Shown piece after piece: positions 54,801-62,297 of a stretch of DNA of 64,000 nt. The position numbers were made by a program, and so were the translations under genes. Each line of letters opens with the position of its first letter. Positions within the stretch are counted from its first letter, which is position 1. The DNA comes from Linnemannia hyalina (taxonomy: Eukaryota > Mortierellomycota > Mortierellomycetes > Mortierellales > Mortierellaceae): the NCBI GenBank assembly GCA_019671135.1, contig JAHRHY010000016.1, forward strand, positions 1,174,501-1,238,500, read 5' to 3'. The notes beneath the pieces are model-generated. The model did no database searches. It had not been told where the DNA came from and saw only the letters and a program-made list of their open reading frames with translations.

Positions 54801-57083
54801 CTGGGCTTTGGAAAACGCGGCGATGACAGCCTCCTGGAAGAGATCCGTTGCAATACTCTGGTATCGATCGATGGGCTGAGGTTGGAAGCGAGAGCGATAG
54901 TCCTGCCCCAAATACTGGGTACGGCAGCTGATGACGATCTTGACGTTCCATGGTTCTGGTCCGTTGAACTGATTGGTGGTGTGGATGTTGACTTTGAGCT
55001 GACTTTCGTCGTATCCATCACATATGAGAATAAACTGTCGGTGTTTCAACTCCTGAATCTGATCCTCTGAAAACTTGAGGTGTTTAAGCTGCTTCTCGAT
55101 GAGACCCTTAGCTGGATTGTCAATGGTGGGGAGACTGATATGGAGAGGGATGGGTCCGTTCTTCTTATAGGTCTTCCACAAGGCTTTCTCCAGTTCACGG
55201 TTGAACGTCGACTTGCCCGCACCAGAATCTCCCAGCACCAGGAACACCTGTCGCTGACTGGCCAAGAAATCCAAAACCTTCTCCATAAGCGGAAACGAAG
55301 TATCGCCGGACGCCTGTAAGCTAGGTTTCGCCTGAGGATGAATGTAAACACTTCTTCCGTGATCTTCAAGGCGCCGAAGTCTCAGTCTGTGCAGATCGTA
55401 GTCGACATCGGGGATAGCCTGGACTCGGGCGAGCGTTGGAGACGATGAAGGCAGAGGAATGCGATTTCTGAGCGGGTAAGGAAGACGGGTGGCGGTATCC
55501 TGGTCCTGGTTGAGATCTTTGAGCAAGGCAAGAGCGTTGTCGCTGACAGCTTGGTGAGTAGAGGCGCAGAGTTGGTGAATGATGTTCAGCATCCAGGACT
55601 TGACGCTCTCATCTTGGCCCCACAGTGAATCATTCTTGTACAGCTCTCCGAGAAAAACAACGACCTGCAAACGGACGTTGATATCCCAGATGTCGTCAGT
55701 CGCGATCTCACCCAGCAGTTGGCAGACACCCCACTGGAACAAGGGGTCACGGCGACATGGTGCCTCGTAAATGAGCACGCTGAGATCCTTGAGTTGGCCG
55801 GCTTGAACAAGAGCGTATGCGGCACGAATGGCAGTGTACCACGGACGCTTCTTCCCTGACCTGAGTCCCTCTTTCAGACTCTCAAGAACGCCTCGGCCAC
55901 TCTCCAACACCGAGCAAGTACCATCATAGACAGTTTCAGCAACCCCAGCGACGCTGCCGAGCGCCTCTTGCAACTCGTCAAGCCCCTGTAGAACTGCTCC
56001 CAGATCCAGCTTAAACACAGCGGAGACTTTGACTAATCCGCCCACAACCCCGGTAGAGTGTCGGAGAACTGCCTGCAATGGCGACTCGTTGTTGGGCACG
56101 TACTGCAATGCTTGGAACGCGTAGCATGCCTGGTACATCAAGTAGGGATCTGAGCTCGCCCTCAAACCCAAAAACACCCCAGACAGAGGTTCATGCTCCT
56201 CGACTCGATCCAAGTCCTGAACCTTGTGCTCCGCCATTACATCAAGCAGCCTCGAAACTGCCAGAGTGAGATGGAAAGGATGCACTGAGGTTTGCCGGTG
56301 GGTGTCCTGCAGACGAAGTCTGAGGATGCGGAGAATCTTTACCAGGTCGTCAGGGAGCAGAGCTTCGGAGGGAGCAGATTGGACCAATTGCACCAGACCC
56401 TGCAGCAAATCGACGTCCAGAAGCACAGCCTGGTCGAATGCTGTGATGGTGCACGACAGCAACCTGCGAAAGTGCTCGTTGTCGAGAACAGGCCCAATAA
56501 GGACCATCTCCGCGATCTCGGTCGAGTTCTTGTATGTATCTTTCGTAAACTCATCCACCATGCGAGCTTCTAGCCAACGCAGACGTTCCTGTTCAACGGG
56601 GTCTTGTTTCATAGAATTGGTCCAGGCAAGTTGTGCAGAAGTGCCAGAGGACAAAACCTGCGAGAGATCCTCTTGCTGGTTGATGGGATCGCCGATCTTG
56701 GGGAGCAAACCAATGCACAAGGCAAGCTGGGGAGTGGTGTCGATACGAGCACCGAAGTTGGGTAAAGTGATGGGGACGGTAGGTGGGCTGATATTTTGTG
56801 GGAAGACGTCCAAGCGAGGTATGGCCGACAGAGCTGACGGGTGGTCATTGGAGGTAGTGCTTTTGACCTCGGCGGTTGAGACTGCATGGTTGATGTCGAC
56901 ATTGTACTCGGCGCTGACAGTTGAAGGGTGATGAGGAGTCGCTTTGGTGTTATGGGACTGCTTGGCCTTGGACTCTGAGCTGGACGGCCGAAAAAGGTTG
57001 AAGATCTTGTCCAACTTGCGTACACGCTGGGAGGAGGCAGAATTGTTGTCGTGGCGTGAGGTTGGATGCGATTCCTTGGACAT
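51819..57083 (-). CDS. STAND protein: NACHT NTPase, pentapeptide repeats, 14 WD40 repeats
   Basis: A single uninterrupted frame of 1754 residues from ATG 57083; upstream codons are open but lack another ATG. Residues 1-60 are basic and polar. About 110-560 is helical, Leu/Ala/Glu-rich and ARM/HEAT-like (DNALALLKDLNQD). The NACHT-type P-loop GDSGAGKST is near 616-624 and the Walker B ILICDGYDE near 684-692. A winged-helix-like region follows to about 1030. Pentapeptide A(D/N)LXX repeats (GADLTGVDLSRSWLRQADL) occupy about 1036-1095. Fourteen WD40 repeats (FSPDG...ASGS.D.T.RLWD) fill about 1100-1710, enough for two seven-bladed propellers. Family knowledge: such STAND proteins oligomerise on ligand sensing and resemble NOD-like receptors; in fungi they serve in non-self recognition or unknown signalling. 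No HET, NB-ARC or known effector domain is visible. The repeats are well diverged from each other. Confidence 0.9.
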   Translation of the reverse strand: MSKESHPTSRHDNNSASSQRVRKLDKIFNLFRPSSSESKAKQSHNTKATPHHPSTVSAEYNVDINHAVSTAEVKSTTSNDHPSALSAIPRLDVFPQNISPPTVPITLPNFGARIDTTPQLALCIGLLPKIGDPINQQEDLSQVLSSGTSAQLAWTNSMKQDPVEQERLRWLEARMVDEFTKDTYKNSTEIAEMVLIGPVLDNEHFRRLLSCTITAFDQAVLLDVDLLQGLVQLVQSAPSEALLPDDLVKILRILRLRLQDTHRQTSVHPFHLTLAVSRLLDVMAEHKVQDLDRVEEHEPLSGVFLGLRASSDPYLMYQACYAFQALQYVPNNESPLQAVLRHSTGVVGGLVKVSAVFKLDLGAVLQGLDELQEALGSVAGVAETVYDGTCSVLESGRGVLESLKEGLRSGKKRPWYTAIRAAYALVQAGQLKDLSVLIYEAPCRRDPLFQWGVCQLLGEIATDDIWDINVRLQVVVFLGELYKNDSLWGQDESVKSWMLNIIHQLCASTHQAVSDNALALLKDLNQDQDTATRLPYPLRNRIPLPSSSPTLARVQAIPDVDYDLHRLRLRRLEDHGRSVYIHPQAKPSLQASGDTSFPLMEKVLDFLASQRQVFLVLGDSGAGKSTFNRELEKALWKTYKKNGPIPLHISLPTIDNPAKGLIEKQLKHLKFSEDQIQELKHRQFILICDGYDESQLKVNIHTTNQFNGPEPWNVKIVISCRTQYLGQDYRSRFQPQPIDRYQSIATDLFQEAVIAAFSKAQIQQYVEEYVKKQPTVDPLRDRPSWTANEYMDKLNGIKNLIDLVSNPFLLTVALDALPSIVESNKDLSAITITRVQLYDSFVKRWYEVNRKRLEESLLSNEERNELEILIDDNFLYQGVHYQRSLAMSIFLEHAGNPIVKYTHVRDKDTWKETFFSPKGQTKLLRESSTVMRSGSFFRFLHRSLLEYFYSRTIYDPLDHDANDDYGLDEREPGPDLMTCLSRMNIVEEPSILQFLAERVDQDPSFRQQLRDAIEQSKTNASATVAAANAITILVRAGVLFNGADLCGIKIPGADVSYGQFDSAKLQGADLTGVDLSRSWLRQADLSHAQLDGVRFGELPYIKVDGTVQACAYSPDGRMLGVALWGDGLGVGIYDTSTWQRIRLITATQKVLSVAFSPDSRRIVSGDWKGMVRSWDCTSGEELLVMKGQSDFAASLAYSPCGNRIASASGQTVQLWDSLTGECIFVLEGHTYSVMSVKFSPDGRQLVSGSLDRTIRFWDSETGKPGVVFRPSWEGIYDFAISSDGRWIASGHEDGKVLLWDVVSSSPGPVLQGHTDWVRGVAFSPNGQLIASASKDRKVMLWDASTGDLISSFDGHSDSIGGVAFSPDGLTFASGSEDKTLRLWETSSSPSTIAVQNQIGDASKVAYSPDGLSIFSFVRPGFIRQGDVTTGALGSVSFELPDPESIFSLEFSPDGSRIATGCEDGSVRFWDRSTGAAGPVLEMHSSAVRLIAYSTCGHWIATCDKDMTVRLWDLRDTEQQCVLVERGVDNNDWIFDLKFSPTGHQLAVCTEAGKVWLFDPRTRVLLTSKKLMRKAIVALDYSPNGHQLSLGTWTSVALWDLQSDETSLELNVAASPVFPFGKSVAVAYSPCGQFLAYSNADYIVHLWHRHSTKGNIESWSCAAVLRVFHGFIPSLSWNPVVPTEFITASRDGSVRVWRVSSDDGAVAVKMLWGTNLRRLCTAGTVLEGVTGLSSTHQKLISQRRASDKGPSSEDD

Positions 57084-60000
57084 GATGTATGCACTAATGG
57101 TAAACAGAGTAGCAATCGTGACATATAATATTAGACTGTGTTGTAAACATACACAAATGTTAGAAAGCGCAATGTCCTTGTTGTCTCTGTTTACCTTAAG
57201 GGAGGAAATCAGGGTTGAAACGATGTGGTACTTCAAGAGTTGTAAAAAAAAGGAAAACAAGGCATGATGAGTGGGTGTAAAATGAGCAGTGCAGTGCTTA
57301 TCCGCGGAGCTGAGTATCAATCAACTCACATTGGGGAATAACACAGAGGTGAAATTGTTTCTTGCTTTGTCTGTTTAGTTACTCGGGAAGAAATCTATAT
57401 GCATGCAGAGCATTGGTTAACAATTGTCAGCGTAAAGGGAGTCATGAATTGACCAGTTAACACTGGTAAGTGGGCAAGGATGGCTCACCTGAGTAGCAAT
57501 AAAAAGGATTTTTTTTGGTTGTTTTTGTTATAGCTCGTGGTCCGCTGTGGGCAGATGCTTCGAAGACTAGAAACGAAGTTACCCATGTTATTATCGGAAG
57601 GAGGAGGTTAGCACGCGGTAAACAGAATATGAAAAGTCTCTTCTTGCAGGCAAGTACAATTGTCCATGTCCTAACAAAGCATGTCGAACCTAGTGAGAAC
57701 GTTTTCTCAGGTGTTGGGCTGGACAGGGAAACGACAAGGAGGCAGGCAATCGCTTTTTGGCGGAAAGGGTAACGACTGATTGAGGGGTGACCAGCAGCGA
57801 TAATTGTAGTATGTGAGCTGGGCTATTGGACGTAAGGAATATACCTATCCAAGCTTGAGGTGCTCAGTACTGTTAGGTGCAAGACAGACAAGCACAGGAA
57901 GGCGGTAGACTGAGCACGAAGAAAGGTGCAGAGGACTGAAAAGAGAAAGTTGGATAATGGAGGGATGTTGGAATGACCACAGGTGCTAATGAGGTGAGGT
58001 GCAATGTAGAAAAGGAGACTGGCAGTGAAGACGACAAATGGGGGAGATGAGGAGTAATGGCGAGGGGAGAAAGGTGAGTGTTGCAAGGTGGAAACAGGAG
58101 AGTAAAGAGAGAGAAAAGGCAAAGAGACACATCCCATTATTTGTTTGCCGAAAAGAGCCCTTTCCATCCTCTATGTCCATGGTGTTCTCTCTGTTGCAGA
58201 TCGATTTGCCACAAAACATTTTCTGTGGGAAGAAGGGTAACCATCAATCATGCGTAGACACTCAACCAAGAGGGGAAAAGAAAAATACGGCCTTCGCCAG
58301 TCGAGCCGGCATGACTTCGTTCAGAATCGCAACGCTTTACCAATTAGCCAACAGTAGTTCTCTTCCAGTGCGCCTAAGTACATTGCATGACAAAAAAAAT
58401 ACCTCCAAAACACTGGTTTTAACATGAAACCCCAAAACATCACCTTTTTCTATACCAACGCACACAATCGAGTAGACAAAACCATAGCACAAAATAAATT
58501 GCTCAAGGATACCTCAATAAAAAAAAAGCTAACGGTAGTTCGGGAGAAAAAAAGATGCAAAACGCCCTTCCTTCTGATAGTTTTCTTTAGTCGCCCTGAG
58601 TAAACGTTTACACGTATGCTTGCGTCCTTTTTACGGTATTGTCTTTGAAGGATGACACCTGTTGGCGCTCTCCTGTAGAGACATATATGACCTTCATGGT
58701 CATGACCACCATCGCCGGTGATACCCACTGTCCGTGACTAGATGTCCTTATCCAAAGATGACGGAAACGTCGACTTTATTGAGATAACCGTTCCATCCTG
58801 ATCTATGCACCCACGGTCTTTGTCTTCCTTTGCGCTGTTGTTTCCTTAATCGCCCCTTTGCCTTTGCGTTGTCTCTTGATATGAAAAATGAACACACGGG
58901 TAAGATCCCAATAAGAACGTTGTTGTGCTTCATCCTATTGTTGCTCAAGGAGACCCAACCAAAAGAAAGAAGTAACAATTATCCTTTGATCCTGCGCACC
59001 TTGGTTCATAATATCAATGTCATAACCCCATCGCCCAAGACCATGCCACAACTACAAGATGAAAGTATGCCGTCCGTGCACCTTTCTCAACCACCGGCTT
59101 TAATGAACAAACCCGGGACAAAAACACCAAAGTTATGGTGACGGGAGGAGTAAAAAGTCGTGCTTAAAAACAGTGCTGCCCTCTAGTGCTGCACTCCAGT
59201 GAAAGTGATGAGTGACCGAAGACTTGTTATGAGTCATAATGGATTCAGGTGACGATCCTGATGCCGAATCGAGGACTCATCCAAGTCAGTGATGTCGTGG
59301 GGTAGTGAAAGTGATCGGTCATCCTTAATCCTGATGTCTGATTGAAAAGTAGTTTGAGGGATGGGGATGAGTGTGAGAATTTGAGGAGAATGCAAAGAAG
59401 AGGAAAATGAGAAATATGCATTGGGAAAAAAAATAAATAACCACACAATGAATAGTACCTGTCTGTCTCATGACGACTGGTCGGGTTCCAGTTCTACCTT
59501 CATACTTGATGGTTCCAGATAGCTGATGGTAGCTTCTCCAACGGTCAGGGCAAAGCCCAAGGGCGAGGGTGCCTCACCACTGTGGTTATCAACCTAATAA
59601 AGGTGGAAAACGACAGATATTATCCAATGGCACGGACAAGCTCGCACATTATGATAATCTCAGACCACTAATCGCCGACAGAGGGGCCCTTGGTCGTGCG
59701 CCTCCTATCTGATGAAACATCGTTGCCAATGGTGCGGGCGGACAGCCAGTTTGCTTTTTTTCCTTTTTACAAGGAAGTTGGATACAGGGCAAGCAATGAA
59801 CCATCGTTTTCTGTGTAATTTTTTTTTGCCTCTCTTTAGTCCATGGTCTATATTTCTTTTGGATGGGTGATGGTACATGGTTTAAATGGTAGCGACATGG
59901 GCAAAAAGCAGATTGATTTGGGCTGTTTGAAGGAGAAGGGTATCGTTAGAAAGTCTATCCTGGCTTATTCAAAGAGAATTCTTTATCCATCCATCCAGCC

Positions 60001-60202
60001 ACGACACAAACAACCGCATCGCATCCAAAGACGAAGGCGAAGGAGGATCTGTAACTTCGATCAAAAAAAAGTGATTCATTCAAGATGGCTACTCCTTCAT
60101 GCTTTACTCCTAAAAATACTGATTCAAACAATGAACCATCTGTGTACGCCCCACCCACCCTGCCAGGCAGGCGGGAACCTGGGATGTTTTTCTTCTTTCC
60201 GT
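57084..60202. other. Long intergenic region with a few protein-like fragments
   Basis: 3.1 kb without a gene I can defend. On the minus strand, a block at about 59,470-59,585 follows a TTAG acceptor and reads VDNHSGEAPSPLGFALTVGE, ending in EPDQSS and a stop. Another at about 59,680-59,755 reads WLSARTIGNDVSSDRRRTTKG. A third at about 59,234-59,330 reads LPHDITDLDESSIRHQD. They might be exons of a small minus-strand gene, but no start or continuous frame links them. 59.86-59.99 kb carries a fragment of the 41-46 kb upstream module. Confidence 0.45.
59868..59985 (-). repeat. Dispersed fragment of the 41-46 kb upstream module
   Basis: This matches 41,915-42,000 closely, sharing GGTACATGGT, GGTAGCGACATGGGC, GGCTGTTTGAAGGA and AAGGGTATC blocks in the same order and orientation. 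On the minus strand both copies read IPFSFKQP.SI.F.PMSLP in one frame. It sits some 14 kb from the tandem array, 3' of an unrelated gene, with no paralogue gene beside it. Confidence 0.65.
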
Positions 60203-61501
60203 TCAACGTCTCTTCTTGGCCGATGAGGACGCATCATCCTGACTAGACTTCAGACTGATAGAGCTGCGTTTCTGTCCAGTTGCTTCTCCTTCCTCCTCAA
60301 CCTCGACTCCTTCCTCGTAAACCAGGGAAGGGTTCTTCTCGGCAGTGGTGAGGGTGTTAGGAGGCAGGAGGATGGAAACGGGGATGTGACCCTTGGGCAT
60401 AACGACCGTCCTGGAGGTCTTCGGCAATTTGATGACGACCAGACTGCCCTTGAGAGTAACACCATTGTTTTGGGGAGTGGGAGCTTGTGCAACGGAGGCG
60501 ACAGAGTCAGAGGAGGCGGTAGTGGTAGAGGGGGCAAACTTGTCCTCGGCAAGAGGTGACAAAGTTACCAAAGGCGACGAGGGCGAAGGTGGAGGGCCTT
60601 GGTATCCGTGCTCGAGAACAGGGAAGGGGATTCGGTTCATAGCAGCAATAGTAGCGTCGTTGACCCTGAAGTGAGCGTGAAGGTGAGCGTGAGAGCAACG
60701 GAGCTTCAGGGTCAAGACCCCCTGCGCCAGTTTGTCGATCCCCTGACCGACCTTGTAACAATTACAGGACTGAGCACCCCTTCCCTTGGACAGATTGGTG
60801 GTGCCATGCGCGACAGTTCCAACATTCTCGGCCTTTGGCTCCCCTGCACCCTCTCCGCCGTTCAACAGGGCGACTTGATCCTTCTTCTCGTGGTCGGTAT
60901 CGGAAGCAGCATCGGCATCAGTGGTAGTATCGAGTTTGGTGCTGGCGGCACCATCAACAAGGCCCATGCTTTTGCAGTCACCATCCTCATCCTCATCATC
61001 GCTGTCGTTGTCATGGTCACTAACCATATCATCGTCGGACATCGGATCACGGAATCCTCTCAACACAGTCTTGAGAGGGCAACCCAGCTTCTTGAGCTCC
61101 AGCCGCTGTGTGGTGATGGCGACCATCAACTTCTGAATCTGAGCGAGATCTCGCTTCTCGAAGAAGGGATCGGATTCATTGGGGACGACGGCCTCGACGT
61201 CCAAAAAGGAGGCAGAGGTCCAGGAGTGGGAGATGAACGGCATTCTCTCGGAGGTGGTATAGAGCGATGAGCGGGCTTGGAGGTTTAAAGGGGTGGCCAG
61301 AGGGTTCCAGGTCTTGAAGTTCCAGGGGATCGAGGAGAGGGAAGACGACAATGGAGAGATCGAAGAGAACGAGGGAATACTTGTAGAGTGGTTGTTGATC
61401 GAGAAGCGACTTGATAGTTGGTGGTGGAGAGAGTAGGAGAAAGTCGCAGAAGGGGTTGCAGTACTTGCGGTCTTGAACGCGTTAGAGTCAAAAGTCGACA
61501 T
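60203..61501 (-). CDS. Unrecognised 432-residue protein with a Cys/His-rich patch
   Basis: A single open frame from ATG 61501. The N-terminal ~85 residues are Ser/Thr-rich with few acids. Residues about 95-160 (SFLDVEAVVPNESDPFFEKRDLAQIQKLMVAITTQRLELKKLGCP) look folded and helical. An Asp-rich tract (SDDDMVSDHDNDSDDEDEDGD) follows. A patch at about 245-276 has CNC and then CSHAHLHAHF, a possible metal-binding arrangement. The C-terminus has KGSLVVIKLPKTSRTVVMPKG and ends in the basic AKKRR, a possible nuclear signal. No family was recognised. The start codon lies in the loop of a perfect 10-bp inverted repeat (61490-61512). Confidence 0.65.
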   Translation of the reverse strand: MSTFDSNAFKTASTATPSATFSYSLHHQLSSRFSINNHSTSIPSFSSISPLSSSLSSIPWNFKTWNPLATPLNLQARSSLYTTSERMPFISHSWTSASFLDVEAVVPNESDPFFEKRDLAQIQKLMVAITTQRLELKKLGCPLKTVLRGFRDPMSDDDMVSDHDNDSDDEDEDGDCKSMGLVDGAASTKLDTTTDADAASDTDHEKKDQVALLNGGEGAGEPKAENVGTVAHGTTNLSKGRGAQSCNCYKVGQGIDKLAQGVLTLKLRCSHAHLHAHFRVNDATIAAMNRIPFPVLEHGYQGPPPSPSSPLVTLSPLAEDKFAPSTTTASSDSVASVAQAPTPQNNGVTLKGSLVVIKLPKTSRTVVMPKGHIPVSILLPPNTLTTAEKNPSLVYEEGVEVEEEGEATGQKRSSISLKSSQDDASSSAKKRR

Positions 61502-61512
61502 GGTCGACTTTT
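61490..61512. repeat. Perfect 10-bp inverted repeat enclosing a start codon
   Basis: AAAAGTCGAC at 61490-61499 and its exact reverse complement GTCGACTTTT at 61503-61512 are separated by three bases that overlap the minus-strand ATG (61499-61501). In the mRNA the start codon would sit at the loop of a 10-bp hairpin. Confidence 0.85.
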
Positions 61513-62297
61513 GTTTCTTTTGTTATAACTTTGTGTTTGGGCTGGGCGGAGGTATGTGGTTTTGGCGGACAGAGAGTGTCTGTGAGGGAGAGGGTGGGGG
61601 AAGGAAAAAAAAGTGAGAGTAGAAGGTCCAAGTTATATACAGCTCTTCATTGACCTAGCCTGAGGCAGGCAGTTAGCCTCCTTGTCTCTTTGCCTCCGCT
61701 TCGAACTGTGGACACTTTACAATAGGAACAATTAAAAAAGACAACAAAAGTGTGGATCCTTTTTTTCTTCTATCATTTGTGTGTGCAGAGCAGAGCAGAG
61801 GAGGGACACACGGTATTACGGTCCAGGGTTCTTTTTCTTTGTTAATTTCGTTGGAAAACCAGCCCGCCCCTTCTTCATCTTTGTTGTCTTGCGAACATTC
61901 AAAGAAAAGGAGAGAGGAGGAAGACAGCGAACCATGACCAACAAAGAGCTGGACTTAGTTTGCAGGAGACCATGACCCAATAGGTCCATTTATCATAGCT
62001 CACCTTGGTGTGTAGATTCAACAATTTTCTTAGTGTCCGCAAAGAGCTGAAAATGTCGATAATATTCAATGAGACGCGACTCTCTGACCTTCCTCCCCTT
62101 TTTGACACCGGTGATTCTTTGCCGAGATATTTTACTTGATGTTATTTCCTTGGGGCTTCTTTTCACCATACATCGCCAGAATGGTGTTTTGAGTGTTGCC
62201 ACTCTTCATCGACCGCACGTGTACCAAAACAGGGATGTTTCGCACTTTTGTATTACAGCAAAGAAAAAATGAACGCGTACCCCAAAAAGAGATATGT
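61502..62297. other. Intergenic region
   Basis: Promoter of the 432-residue gene (CT-rich on the minus strand to about 61.65 kb) and 3' flank of MRS6. No gene seen; short open frames lack domains. Confidence 0.6.

Noticed and set aside
52352..56931. Several open frames antisense to the NACHT gene, including 235 codons at 56224-56931
   Set aside because: They are shadows of a GC-rich coding strand, without ATG context or domains, lying opposite conserved WD40 and helical regions.
57085..57320. N-terminal extension of the NACHT protein
   Set aside because: The frame is open to 57320 but has no ATG before 57083, and the peptide is unlike the rest of the protein; probably leader or promoter sequence.
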